48,284 nt of DNA from Methylococcus sp. (GCA_028688525.1 JAQTYA010000014.1:1-48284), one strand, 5' to 3'; numbered from the stretch's first letter, positions 32,243 to 41,115 are shown. Numbers and translations are program-made. The notes: generated by a model not told the origin, from the sequence alone.

Positions 32243-33604
32243 ATGGCTGAACCTTTCGATCCGCTGTCACCCGATGCCTCGCCCGGAACCTTGACGAAAC
32301 GCTTCGGTGGCCGGCGCGTCAACAACCTCCCGCTGTACCTGGTCGGCGGGGCGTTCGCTCTGTTTCTCGGGATCATGGCGACGGTAGCCGCCGAGCGTGC
32401 GGCCCAGAAGAACCCGAAGCCTGAAGTCCCGCAAGCCAAGGACGGCGATACCGCCTTGTTCGCCCGGGAGATTGCCGGCGGCCAGAAAGCCGGAATCGTT
32501 CCGGCCGCCGTGCCTCAGGCGCCGGTCCAGCCTCGAGTCGCCGATGAGGCAGTCCTCGGCGCGCCGCTCGCCCGGCCCGAGAACCTCGAGCTGCCGCCGC
32601 AACCGCCCAATACCGCGCCCGATCGCAGCGGCGAGGACTGGGACCGGATACGTCTAGCCAAGCTGCAGCAGTTCGAAGAGGCGGTGAAAGCGAGAACCGG
32701 CGTGCCGGTCGTCGAATTGCGCAGCCGGGCTTCGGCGCCGTCGCCGGGCGAGGCAGCCGGGAGCCGCGAAGAAACCCTGGCCAAACTGGCCGCCGTCCGC
32801 CAACAGCTCGAAGCCGCCCGCCGCGACGATCCGACGGCGGCTTATCAAGCACGATTGCAGCAGATGCAGACCCTCGGGCTGGCCGGCGGTGGTGTTTTGC
32901 CGGCAGCCCTGCCGCCGTCGGACGAGGCCGGGCGCACCAAGGACTTCAGCCAATTCGCGGGGCAGGGCAGCCGCTGGCGGCTCGATGCTCAGCCGGAACC
33001 GCCCCGTACGCCTTACGAACTGCGCGCCGGCTTCGTCATCCCGGCCACCTTGATTTCCGGCATCAATGCCGACCTGCCCGGCCAGATCATGGCGCAAGTC
33101 TCGCAGCACGTGTACGACACGCCGACCGGAAAACACCTGCTCATCCCGCAAGGCACGCGGCTGGTCGGCGCCTATTCCAGCGAAGTGGCTTACGGCCAAT
33201 CGCGGGTGCTGGTCGCCTGGCAGCGGATCGTTTTCCCAGACGGCAAGGCGATGGACATCGGCGCCATGCCCGGTGCCGATAGCGCGGGCTACGCCGGCTT
33301 CAACGACCGGGTCAACAACCACTTGTTGCGGATGTTCGGCTCGGCCTTGCTGCTTTCCGCCGTCACGGCGGGCGTGACCTACAGCCAAGACCGCAACAAC
33401 AGCGGCGGCGCCTACGGTTCGCCCACCGCCGGCAACGCGCTCAGTGTCGCTCTGGGCTACCAGCTCGGCCAGGCCACGGCACAGATGATCGCCAAGAACC
33501 TGAACATCGCCCCCACCCTCGAAATCCGGCCGGGTTTCCGCTTCAACGTCATGGTCGTCAAGGACCTGACGTTTACCAAGCCTTACCGCGCCTTCGATTA
33601 CTGA
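32243..33604 (+). CDS. trbI: TrbI, VirB10-like core protein
   Basis: The 453-aa protein spans both membranes. A cytoplasmic start is followed by a helix (NLPLYLVGGAFALFLGIMAT, about 29-48), a Pro- and Ala-rich periplasmic region with a coiled-coil-like stretch (LAKLAAVRQQLEAARRDD), and a C-terminal VirB10 barrel with ELRAGFVIPATLISGINADL, HLLIPQGTRLVGAYSS and LEIRPGFRFNVMVVKDL. It transmits energy from the inner-membrane ATPases to the outer pore. Confidence 0.95.
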   Translation: MAEPFDPLSPDASPGTLTKRFGGRRVNNLPLYLVGGAFALFLGIMATVAAERAAQKNPKPEVPQAKDGDTALFAREIAGGQKAGIVPAAVPQAPVQPRVADEAVLGAPLARPENLELPPQPPNTAPDRSGEDWDRIRLAKLQQFEEAVKARTGVPVVELRSRASAPSPGEAAGSREETLAKLAAVRQQLEAARRDDPTAAYQARLQQMQTLGLAGGGVLPAALPPSDEAGRTKDFSQFAGQGSRWRLDAQPEPPRTPYELRAGFVIPATLISGINADLPGQIMAQVSQHVYDTPTGKHLLIPQGTRLVGAYSSEVAYGQSRVLVAWQRIVFPDGKAMDIGAMPGADSAGYAGFNDRVNNHLLRMFGSALLLSAVTAGVTYSQDRNNSGGAYGSPTAGNALSVALGYQLGQATAQMIAKNLNIAPTLEIRPGFRFNVMVVKDLTFTKPYRAFDY

Positions 33605-33622
33605 CTCTGCGAGAACATCCCC

Positions 33623-34390
33623 ATGAACCGTACACCTAAGACCGCGGCGAAAGCCGCCTTGCTTCTGACGCTTACCGCAATCGATCCGCCGGTGCAGGCG
33701 ACCGGTATTCCGGTCATCGACGTCGCCAATCTGCAGCAGAACCTCACCACGGCGATGGAAAGCGCTTCGCAGACCGCCAAGCAGATCGAGCAATACACCA
33801 CTCAGCTGCGGCAGTACGAAAACATGCTGGTGAACACCGCCGCGCCCCCGGCTTACCTCTGGAGCCAAGCCAACGGCACCATCAGCGCGCTGCTACGTTC
33901 GATCGACACGCTGAACGCTTATAAGCAGCAAGCCGGAGGTATCGACGCCTACCTGTCTAAATACCAAAGCGTGGACTATTACCGGTCATCGCCGTGCTTC
34001 TCGGCAGGCAGGTGTTCGACAACCGAATGGCGGGCACTGCAAGCAGCGCAAAGCCAAGGCTCGACCGCGCAGAAAAAAGCCAACGATGCGGTGTTCAAGG
34101 GCCTGGACCGCCAGCAGACCCAGCTTCAGCAGGACGCCAAGGAACTCAGCCGGTTACAGGAAAACGCCCAGACCGCGCAAGGACAAATGGCGGCCATTCA
34201 GTACGCCAACCAACTGGCGAGCCAGGAAGCGAATCAGTTGATGAACATCCGGGGACTCCTGATCGCCCAGCAGAACGCCGAAGCGACCCGCGCCCAAGTC
34301 GTAGCGGATCGGGAGGCGAGGGAGTTGGCGGCGCATGAGGTATCGACGGAGAGCCGCTATGTCCCCGAACCTAAGCCGAAGAAATGGTGA
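33623..34390 (+). CDS. trbJ: TrbJ, VirB5-like protein
   Basis: The 255-aa exported protein has a signal peptide (AAKAALLLTLTAIDPPVQA), then IPVIDVANLQQNLTTAMESA and coiled-coil helices as in TrbJ/VirB5 family members, with KQIEQYTTQLRQYENML early and NAQTAQGQMAAIQYANQLAS late. The family acts at the pilus tip or periplasm. Its last residues, STESRYVPEPKPKKW, reappear almost unchanged at the end of the next gene, trbK. Ten bases separate the two genes. Confidence 0.92.
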   Translation: MNRTPKTAAKAALLLTLTAIDPPVQATGIPVIDVANLQQNLTTAMESASQTAKQIEQYTTQLRQYENMLVNTAAPPAYLWSQANGTISALLRSIDTLNAYKQQAGGIDAYLSKYQSVDYYRSSPCFSAGRCSTTEWRALQAAQSQGSTAQKKANDAVFKGLDRQQTQLQQDAKELSRLQENAQTAQGQMAAIQYANQLASQEANQLMNIRGLLIAQQNAEATRAQVVADREARELAAHEVSTESRYVPEPKPKKW

Positions 34391-34399
34391 GGAAAAGCG

Positions 34400-34576
34400 A
34401 TGCAAGGAATTGGGATGCTGCTTATACACACTGCCGCAATAATGATCCTCGCTGGTTGCACGGAGAATCGAATCGATTGCAGCCATCCGAAGAGCCAGGA
34501 GGAGCGCCAATATTGCGCCCACAAAGCGTCCACCGAAAGCCGGTATGTCCCTGAGCCTAACCCCAAGAGATGGTAA
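34400..34576 (+). CDS. trbK: TrbK-like entry-exclusion lipoprotein
   Basis: The 58-aa protein starts at ATG 34400 after a GGAAAAG site. It has a lipoprotein signal (MLLIHTAAIMILAGC, lipobox LAGC), a short Cys-containing segment (ENRIDCSHPKSQEERQYC) and a C-terminus STESRYVPEPNPKRW that copies the end of TrbJ. IncP TrbK is a small lipoprotein between trbJ and trbL that blocks uptake of a second plasmid. Position and lipobox support the call; sequence similarity beyond that is weak. Confidence 0.75.
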   Translation: MQGIGMLLIHTAAIMILAGCTENRIDCSHPKSQEERQYCAHKASTESRYVPEPNPKRW

Positions 34577-34586
34577 GGCTCAAAAA

Positions 34587-36029
34587 ATGAAAGCCACGGT
34601 CGTAATGACGGCTATATTGCTGCTTTACTCGACGGCTGTGTCGGCGCAGTTGACGACCAACGGAGTGCTTGACCAGGTCATTGCCCAGTTCAGTACCCGT
34701 GCCTCGGCCTGGCAAACCGTCATCATGAATGCCGCGTCCTGGCTGTTCTGGACACTGGGGACCATCAGCTTTACATGGACGTTAGGAATGCAGGCCTTGA
34801 GGCGGGCCGATATCGGCGAATTCTTCGCGGAATTCATCCGCTTCATCCTGTTCTTCGGCTTCTTCTATTGGCTGCTCCAGAATGGTCCGAACTTCGCGGA
34901 GTCGATCATCCGATCCATGCGTCAACTCGGCGACAATGCAGCCGGCACCTCGGGTCTTTCCCCTTCCGGTATCGTCAATATTGGTTTTGCGATATTCAGC
35001 CAAGCGATTCAAAACATGTCGTTGTTGAGTCCGGTAGACAGCGTCGTGGGATTCGTTCTGAGTTTAGCGATCCTGGTCTTATTGGCCGTGGTGGCCGTCA
35101 ATATGGCGCTTCTGCTGATTTCAGGCTGGATTCTCATGTATGCCGGGATATTCTTCTTGGGCTTCGGCGGATCGCGTTGGACCTCCGATCTGGCGGTCAA
35201 CTATTACAAGGCTGTTCTCGGGGTGGCGACGCAGCTGCTTACCATGATTCTGCTGGTTGGGATTGGTACCGACCTGCTCGATACGTTTTACGGGAAAATG
35301 GGTAAGGGCAGCCTCAATTTCGAAGAACTCGGCGTCATGCTGGTCTTCTGCCTGGCCCTGCTCTTGCTCGTCACCAAAATCCCGCCGCTCCTGGCCGGTA
35401 TCGTCACCGGTGGTGGCGGTCATCTTGGGAGCGGCATCGGCTCGTTCGGTGCCGGTCCTATCGCCGGGACGGCCGCAGTCAGCGCGGGCTTCGCCGGTGC
35501 CGCTGCCATGTCGGCCGTAGAGAACGTAGCCGGCGGTGCCTCGGCCCTGACCGCGGCATTCCAGAAAGCCCAGCAGAACGCAACTGACGGCGGCGGTTTG
35601 TTTTCCAGCATGCCCGGAGGCATCGGAGTAGCTAACGGCAGCGCGCCGGGAGAAACCGGGGCCGGCACCGGCGCGCGTCCGGGTGCCGTCGCGTCGGGTG
35701 GCAGCCTGGCTGCAGCGATGGGCACCGCGGGTCGTTTTGCCACAGATGTCGGCGTGAATCTGGCGCAGGGAGCTGGGCAAGCGGTGAAAGCCAAAGCTAC
35801 GCAAATGCAGCAAGACTTCAAGGACCGCGCCGGCGAAACGCCGGGCGGCAAGCTGGCAGCGGCCATTCGGCAACCGGCCGTAGACGCTGCACTGGTGGCG
35901 GCGCCCGACGCCTCCGAGCCTTCGGAGCTCGACAGCGGCGATTTCACCGCAAGCGCGGATGGAGATGCCGAGCGGGATGAAGTCGACGCCTTCGTCCACA
36001 AGCAACCGCCCGCTCAAGCCGGCGGCTGA
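34587..36029 (+). CDS. trbL: TrbL, VirB6-like polytopic membrane protein
   Basis: The 480-aa protein has a signal-like start (VVMTAILLLYSTAVSA), then five or more membrane helices, such as FIRFILFFGFFYWLL, VVGFVLSLAILVLLAVVAVN, LLISGWILMYAGIFFLGFGG, VATQLLTMILLVGIGT and LGVMLVFCLALLLLV. A long Gly- and Ala-rich hydrophilic C-terminal tail (about 290-480) follows. This matches TrbL of IncP systems, part of the inner-membrane channel. ATG at 34587 follows AAGG and lies 10 bp after trbK. Confidence 0.93.
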   Translation: MKATVVMTAILLLYSTAVSAQLTTNGVLDQVIAQFSTRASAWQTVIMNAASWLFWTLGTISFTWTLGMQALRRADIGEFFAEFIRFILFFGFFYWLLQNGPNFAESIIRSMRQLGDNAAGTSGLSPSGIVNIGFAIFSQAIQNMSLLSPVDSVVGFVLSLAILVLLAVVAVNMALLLISGWILMYAGIFFLGFGGSRWTSDLAVNYYKAVLGVATQLLTMILLVGIGTDLLDTFYGKMGKGSLNFEELGVMLVFCLALLLLVTKIPPLLAGIVTGGGGHLGSGIGSFGAGPIAGTAAVSAGFAGAAAMSAVENVAGGASALTAAFQKAQQNATDGGGLFSSMPGGIGVANGSAPGETGAGTGARPGAVASGGSLAAAMGTAGRFATDVGVNLAQGAGQAVKAKATQMQQDFKDRAGETPGGKLAAAIRQPAVDAALVAAPDASEPSELDSGDFTASADGDAERDEVDAFVHKQPPAQAGG

Positions 36030-36048
36030 AGCCGGGACTCAAACCCCC

Positions 36049-36603
36049 ATGCCGGTACTCGACCTTCCGCCGCCGATCGAGGAGCGCGTCTTGTGTTCCA
36101 TCGCCGCCGCCGAAAAGTACGGACTACCGGCCCATCTGGTGTTGGCCGTCGCCGAACAGGAAGGCGGCAAACCCGGCCTATGGGTGCGGAACGCCAACGG
36201 CACTTACGACGTCGGCGCGATGCAGTTCAACACCGCCTATCTCGCCGGCCTGGCCCGCTACGGCATTACCGCCGCAGCCGTAGCCCAGCCCGGCTGCTAC
36301 GCTTACGACCTTGCCTCTTGGCGGCTGAGCGGCCATCTCTACCACGACCAAGGCGGCCTCTGGACCCGAGTCGCAAACTACCATTCCCGCAATCCCCGGC
36401 ACAACGCCGCCTACCGCGCCGCGATCCAGGACAAGTCCGGCCGCTGGGCTGCGTGGTTGGAAGCCCGGACGGCAAGCCAAGCCGTGTCGGAAACTGTGGC
36501 CCAGCCGTCGTGGAGCGGGACCGAACCCGCCGCCGTAACTCCTTCCCAAGTGCCAGCCGCTGCGTATGTGCCGCGTGCGATTCTGGCCGGGAAACGGCCT
36601 TAA
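36049..36603 (+). CDS. trbN: Lytic transglycosylase, TrbN/VirB1-like
   Basis: The 184-aa protein has an SLT-type lysozyme domain: AAEKYGLPAHLVLAVAEQEG with the catalytic glutamate in the EQEGG context, then the VGAMQFN motif, GCYAYDLASWRLSGHLYHDQ and WTRVANYHSRNP. It opens peptidoglycan for the secretion apparatus. No signal peptide is seen with this start; a longer frame from 35959 overlaps trbL and gives none either. ATG at 36049 is 19 bp after trbL. It closes the trb cluster. Confidence 0.85.
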   Translation: MPVLDLPPPIEERVLCSIAAAEKYGLPAHLVLAVAEQEGGKPGLWVRNANGTYDVGAMQFNTAYLAGLARYGITAAAVAQPGCYAYDLASWRLSGHLYHDQGGLWTRVANYHSRNPRHNAAYRAAIQDKSGRWAAWLEARTASQAVSETVAQPSWSGTEPAAVTPSQVPAAAYVPRAILAGKRP

Positions 36604-36944
36604 AGGATACAAAGCCACCGCGTCAAACCTCCGACCCATCGGCGGAGCGCCAAGCTTTGGGACGCTCCAGACGCCTCGAAAAACCCGTCATTCCCGCGCA
36701 AGCGGGAATCCAGGCCTTTGTTTTTACGGGGCTCCCGTCTGCGCGGGAGCGACGAAGAGAGGAGTTTCGAGGCGCTCTCCAGGCGGGTACGCCTCGCGCC
36801 GTCCAGGCATTCCCCGGTTGCGCAGGCTTCGATTTTATTGGATCGTTGAAGCCCAAACACCCACTAGTGCGGTGCGTTCCGGACGCCGTCGGCGCGGGGG
36901 ACCGGCACGGCTTTCAGCGCTTGGAACCAGAGGAGAGTAACGAG
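36604..36944. other. Intergenic region with REP-like hairpins
   Basis: No gene is seen. It carries two adjacent hairpins (36691-36708 and 36731-36750) and a GC-rich leader to the next gene, whose AGAGGAG site is at about 36930. It separates the trb cluster from the exported-protein paralogue. Confidence 0.55.
36691..36750. repeat. REP-like double hairpin
   Basis: TTCCCGC-GCAA-GCGGGAA at 36691-36708, within CGTCATTCCCGC...GGGAATCCAG, is the extragenic palindrome seen in many gammaproteobacteria. A second hairpin, GCTCCCG-N6-CGGGAGC, is at 36731-36750. The pair follows trbN and may stabilise or end its transcript. Confidence 0.65.
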
Positions 36945-38149
36945 ATGAGCGGAGCAAAATCGGGGATGCGGCAGCGCCTGTCCACTGCGGGCATCGCCCT
37001 GGCGGCGTGCTGGTTTCCCACCGGGGTTTGGGGAATTACTCAAGAAGAATGGGATCGAAAAAATGAATGTCGAGATCTAAAAAATCTGGAACAAAGAATG
37101 ACCGTTGAGGAATATATTGCCAAATGTGCTAATGGCGTTGCAAGCTCAGATGGTTGCCGAATAAATATCGAAAAAGCTTGTGTCAATGGAGCTGAGGTTG
37201 ATTTGATCGGGGGGGGCGGACTTGGAACTCTTTTTGATATAAATTTAAAAAGGTATGGGTTTGATCCTCGGTTTAGCAATGGACTAAGTAAAAATGATTT
37301 TAGCGATCCGTCTCAGATGTACAATAAAATTTCACTTCCCAATGGGAAAATGACTCAGCTTTGTCATAAAATCGAGGGACAAACAGAGAATGAAACCCAA
37401 GGATTAACAGGAAGTTCTTTACCCTCGGGAGATTACACCATTGAGTCTGTCCCTGCTATAGTGAAACCCAATGAGCGAATTGGCGCGATGACATTGCATT
37501 GGAAAATTATAGTTTCTGGAAGCTCGCGGCAGGTGGAGATGGAGCTTAGAACTATAAACCAAACAGATCGGCAAGCTGTTCTTGATGGGAAATCAGCACC
37601 GTACCGAGTGGTGTCCGATAGCCTTCACAAGGCCGTACTTGCGCTCTTTGTATCAAATCTGGTCAAATGCAAAAAAGAGAGACTTTTGATGGAACAGATT
37701 TTGTTCGAAGTATTCGTGATGGCGATCCGTCAAGTTTTTCTGAGGAAGGTAAAAAAATGTTTTTATCGACTCAACAATTCTGGCTCAAAGCCAACCCTGG
37801 CCTGGATGCCCCTAAACTCAGCGCCGAATTTGCTCGCTTATTCAAAATAACGCCTGCCGAGTTTCAGGCGGCGGCTAGCGGTTCCTCTCCGGCTGCTTCC
37901 CAAACCGGCAGCGGATTCGCGCCGAAAGACCCGGCCAAGAACTACGCCGGCACCCCCTGCGAACCCTTCACCCTGCCCGCTACCCCCAACGCCGGCATGA
38001 TCTACGGCAACGATTCCCTCGTCGTCTACGGCAAACGCGCCTACCGCTGCGAAACCCAAGGCGACCGCAAAATCTGGACCCTCTACGGCCCCCGCGAAAA
38101 GCTGGGCAAGGATTGGAAGAATTACGAAGCCAAAAGGCTTGAGAATTAA
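36945..38149 (+). pseudogene. Exported protein with conserved C-terminal domain (copy 2, frameshifted)
   Basis: From ATG 36945 (AGAGGAG site) the frame gives a signal peptide (STAGIALAACWFPTGVWG) and a Cys-containing centre (IAKCANGVASSDGCRINIEK). It runs to KCKK at a run of six A (37670-37675). The family sequence then continues in the -1 frame as RETFDGTDFVRSI and ends with the domain FAPKDPAKNYAGTPCEPFT to DWKNYEAKRLEN at 37916-38149. The undisturbed zero frame ends at 37850. A -1 slip on the A run would restore about 401 aa, so this may be programmed slippage, an assembly error or a dead gene. The centre is AT-rich, as in copy 1 at 17761. Confidence 0.7.
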
Positions 38150-38180
38150 TGCGCCGCCGCGCGATATTTTATGTATGTAT

Positions 38181-38588
38181 TCATGAACTTTGCCAGTTCA
38201 GCACTTCTTTGAAATTTGATGGCAAATCGCATTTTCCATCTGTCCCAACTATGTGGGACGAGATTTTTCTGTTATTTTCAACCTGAATATATCCGTGCAT
38301 CTGGGTTAGACATCCGCCAATGGTTCTTTCTACTTCATAAGAAAATTGATCGTGGGCTTCGTCCCATCGTGCTGACAAGGTTTGTTCAGGAAATTCAGCT
38401 CGAATGTCATTGCAGCTGTTTTGGATGATATTCATTGTTGTTCCATTCCCGTCGCTATGCCATTTGCCAGAAATATTGGGACATGACTCGTCAGGGATGG
38501 GGTAAATCCATGCAGGCCATTGACCAACTATTGCCGCTCCAATAACTCCAAGCGCCCCGATCCAAGCAATTTTTTCTTTTGTTGTCAT
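38181..38588 (-). CDS. Membrane-anchored hypothetical protein
   Basis: The 135-aa product starts MTTKEKIAWIGALGVIGAAI, a single N-terminal helix (about 7-24), followed by a periplasmic-facing domain with five cysteines (SCPNISGKWHSDG, NSCNDIRAEF, GGCLTQMHGYIQ, DGKCDLP). The pattern S-G-K-W-x-S-D-G suggests a lipocalin-like beta domain, which is inference. No family name is recognised. The DNA is AT-rich compared with the backbone, indicating separate acquisition. It is convergent with the frameshifted exported-protein gene and lies downstream of another small membrane protein. Confidence 0.65.
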   Translation of the reverse strand: MTTKEKIAWIGALGVIGAAIVGQWPAWIYPIPDESCPNISGKWHSDGNGTTMNIIQNSCNDIRAEFPEQTLSARWDEAHDQFSYEVERTIGGCLTQMHGYIQVENNRKISSHIVGTDGKCDLPSNFKEVLNWQSS

Positions 38589-38686
38589 AGTCAGATTAGC
38601 CTAGTAATATAGATATCACGGAAAGCGAAAAGGTTAAAAATATAGCTGCGTTGCAATTCGCGTACCGCCCTTTCTTTTGGTTTTTA

Positions 38687-39112
38687 TTAAAAGCAAATGC
38701 AGTCGACATCGCCTGACTCATTAGTGTTGCAGGCCGCGTTTTCAAGTTTAACCTGCGTGCCAAAATTGACTCCTAGGCCTGATAACACGCAGCCTGTATA
38801 CTCGGACTCTCGACAAATATCATTACAGTTCTTAATAATCCCATTTGGTTTATGGACGGAGAACAGCAGATGGGCGTTCAGTGGAAGAGCATATGAAGGG
38901 CCTGGCGGTCCCTTTACTAATTCGATAAAACCAGGGTTAGTCATCAGTTTATTTGCGACTTCCGTGGTATTTTGGTTTGAATTTACGTCTTTTAATATAT
39001 GAAAGATAGCCATTCCCATTGCTAACATGGACGGCACTCCAAAGAGTATTATTGTGTACTTAACTCTACGGTTAAGGTCAAACAACAATTCATCCTTCTC
39101 TTCTTTGTTCAT
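38687..39112 (-). CDS. Membrane-anchored hypothetical protein
   Basis: The 141-aa product has a cytoplasmic start (MNKEEKDELLFDLNRRVKY), one membrane helix (TIILFGVPSMLAMGMAIFHI) and an extracytoplasmic part with six cysteines near the end (NCNDICRESEYTGCVL and ENAACNTNESGDVDCICF). It matches no family I recognise. ATG at 39110-39112 follows AGAGG. It is AT-rich like its neighbour at 38181 and may be co-transcribed with it, 98 bp apart. Confidence 0.65.
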   Translation of the reverse strand: MNKEEKDELLFDLNRRVKYTIILFGVPSMLAMGMAIFHILKDVNSNQNTTEVANKLMTNPGFIELVKGPPGPSYALPLNAHLLFSVHKPNGIIKNCNDICRESEYTGCVLSGLGVNFGTQVKLENAACNTNESGDVDCICF

Positions 39113-39181
39113 GGGCGCCTCTGTTTTTTGCTGCGCTGTGATTAACAATAAGACAATTTGTTAAGCGATTTTAAGGCGGGA

Positions 39182-40210
39182 TCAATTTTGGCCTATATCG
39201 AAGTTGACTCGTCTTTCGATTTCGTTACAGGCTAACATGAGCTCTTCAAAGGGAAGCGCATCGCCCGCCATCACTCCGTCGGCGAGCATGTCGGCATAAT
39301 CCGCTGCGAGCGCTTCGCGTGCCGCGCCCTCGGGAACGATGTGTAGATGCCCCAGCGTGGCGGCGGTGTAATCGATAAGGTTGCCGGCGCCATCGTTTTC
39401 CCTGAAGAAAAAGGACTTGTGCCGGACAACGGCTGTGGCCGTTGCATGGTCTGCGGCGACCTGGCCGAAGTGCAAACTGCGCGCAATGGCTGCCAAATCG
39501 TGCCAATGACGTGCGTATCGCTCTCCACGGATACGGCCTTGTGCGCAAAACACGTGCGCGGCGGTGGCTTTCTCCCAGAAAGTCCGCGCCAAGCTCATGA
39601 CCACAGGTCGGGCTGCGGGAAACCAAACCTCGGGAACGTGTCCGTCCATATCGCACTCGATTGGCATCTCCTGATTCGGTTCGCCGGTAGCACGGCCACC
39701 GAACTCCAGTGTTACCACGGGAGACACGTAGCCGCTGCCATGAGCGAGAGCAGGATAATGCAGCAGCAGTTTGTCGCTGTTCGAGCCGCTGATTTCTATA
39801 CTGGCCTCGATATGCTCCCGCTGCAGCGATGCTTCAATGACCGGCCGCACATTTTCCCCGATCCATGCGGGCAGTCGGAGCCGTATCTCCTTTGTCCATT
39901 TGTCCGCTTGGTTGCGATTGGCAGGAAGTTCGCCGCTTTCGCCTACCAGATCGGGAATTAGCTTACGGATGTCGTAAGTCAGGTCGATATCTTCAGAGAA
40001 GCGGTCGATGATTCTGTAAACCTTCGACAAGGAAGTGCCGCCCTTGAATGTGAGATCGGCGGACAGCGCCGATTCGAACAAGGTGCGCAGCGTCCACACC
40101 ACCCACACGTCCTTTTCGAGCAGATGCGCGGGCCTTCCGGTCCGTTCGCGGGCGTATTCCAGTGCCTCGTGCTGGTCACCCTTGCTGAGATGGAAGAAGT
40201 ATTCAGCCAA
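39182..40210 (-). CDS. abiEii: AbiEii nucleotidyltransferase toxin
   Basis: The 342-aa protein matches AbiEii (DUF1814) toxins of the type IV AbiE system, GTP-binding nucleotidyltransferases that halt growth after phage infection. Motif I is FKGGTSLSKVY (GGTS at 57-60) and the acidic pair is D74-x-D76 in FSEDIDLTYD. Further family motifs are HGSGYVSPVVTLEFGGRA and ARTFWEKATAAHVF. It overlaps the antitoxin gene by 8 bp and is second in the operon. Length is typical. Confidence 0.9.
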   Translation of the reverse strand: MAEYFFHLSKGDQHEALEYARERTGRPAHLLEKDVWVVWTLRTLFESALSADLTFKGGTSLSKVYRIIDRFSEDIDLTYDIRKLIPDLVGESGELPANRNQADKWTKEIRLRLPAWIGENVRPVIEASLQREHIEASIEISGSNSDKLLLHYPALAHGSGYVSPVVTLEFGGRATGEPNQEMPIECDMDGHVPEVWFPAARPVVMSLARTFWEKATAAHVFCAQGRIRGERYARHWHDLAAIARSLHFGQVAADHATATAVVRHKSFFFRENDGAGNLIDYTAATLGHLHIVPEGAAREALAADYADMLADGVMAGDALPFEELMLACNEIERRVNFDIGQN

Positions 40211-40799
40211 CGGTCATTTCCAGGCCAATCGCCTTCGCCATCCAGGATGGCAGTACGGCGCGGGCAGAGGCCAGGGTTCGCCACTCCGTTCCGGGAAGGG
40301 TGCGGCGCAGCGAGGCAACCGACCGGCTTGCGTGGGCCGGTCCCATCCAGGCCAGGGCGCGCACCGCCGCGCCCGCCGGTCCCGTACCCAAGGCCAGCAT
40401 CCAGCGCGGGGCGTGTTTGACCAGCACTTCCGACTGGCCGAGCTTCAGCGTGCGGGTGCGTCCGGAGGTCAGATAGACCTCACGGGTCGGGACTTGCTGC
40501 GTCAGGCCCAAGGCGTTGGCAGCGCCGGCACCGTGCGGTGCAACGATTTGCCCGCGTTGTTCGGCCATTGCCTTGACGACTTTTCCCGGAGCCGGCGCGC
40601 GCGGGCCGAACCGGCCGGTCACCGGCGCCACATAGGTGCCGCGCGACACGCGCAAAAGCTTGCCTGCTCGAGTCAAGCGTGAGAACGCTTGATCGACAGC
40701 GGACCGGCTGCCCAGATGCAGGAACTCTTTGGGCGATAACACGCCCCCTTCAGGGAGGGAGCGGGCGTGCAGCAGAATGGATTCGGGCAGTGTAATCAT
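40203..40799 (-). CDS. abiEi: AbiEi antitoxin (DUF6088-type)
   Basis: The 198-aa protein has an N-terminal winged helix (residues 8-60: LSPKEFLHLGSRSAVDQAFS, LTRAGKLLRVSRGTYV) and a C-terminal domain. It represses its own promoter and counteracts AbiEii. It is first of the pair. Its ATG at 40797-40799 has AGAGGTGA upstream. Confidence 0.87.
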   Translation of the reverse strand: MITLPESILLHARSLPEGGVLSPKEFLHLGSRSAVDQAFSRLTRAGKLLRVSRGTYVAPVTGRFGPRAPAPGKVVKAMAEQRGQIVAPHGAGAANALGLTQQVPTREVYLTSGRTRTLKLGQSEVLVKHAPRWMLALGTGPAGAAVRALAWMGPAHASRSVASLRRTLPGTEWRTLASARAVLPSWMAKAIGLEMTVG

Positions 40800-40823
40800 G
40801 GGTCACCTCTGCAGGTAAGAAAT

Positions 40824-40840
40824 AATATATCAGTTTCTGA
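40824..40840 (-). promoter_or_regulatory. abiE promoter/operator candidate
   Basis: A minus-strand TATATT -10 (40824-40829) abuts the small palindrome TCAG-TTT-CTGA (40830-40840), 25-40 bp upstream of abiEi. AbiEi proteins bind inverted repeats at this place. Confidence 0.4.
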
Positions 40841-41115
40841 CATGCGAGTAGCGAAAATGTTCCTTCCACCCAAGTGGATGCCAAGAACGAGTCGTCCGCG
40901 TCCTTCTGCCGATATTTCGCGGGCAACCTGAACACTTGCTTTTGCCGGCCAGTGCCTTTCGTCGCTAGCTAGTGAGGCTATCCGGTCGGAGGTCCTACTT
41001 CCAAGTGCGCGCCGAGCAATGCCATCGCTCAATCTTCAGATCATCGCGCGTTTGCACGTTATCAATAGCTCAATCACAATTTCTATCGAAAACCTCTCAA
41101 CGCGAGGAGCAGACC
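40841..41115. other. Intergenic region, no gene seen
   Basis: This is mixed-composition DNA between the divergent abiEi and the small plus-strand gene at 41116. No repeat, RNA gene or family match was found. A good ribosome binding site (GAGGAG) occurs at its right end. Confidence 0.5.

Noticed and set aside
32654-33868. 404-aa minus-strand frame opposite trbI/trbJ
   Set aside because: Antisense shadow of two well-supported trb genes.
35959-36048. Upstream start for the TrbN-like gene inside trbL
   Set aside because: It would overlap trbL by 71 bp, gives no signal peptide and has no ribosome binding site; the ATG at 36049 is closer to the domain start.
36945-37850. The zero-frame product of the exported paralogue as a complete normal gene
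   Set aside because: Its last 55 residues match nothing, while the -1 frame restores the family C-terminus, so the gene is treated as frameshifted.
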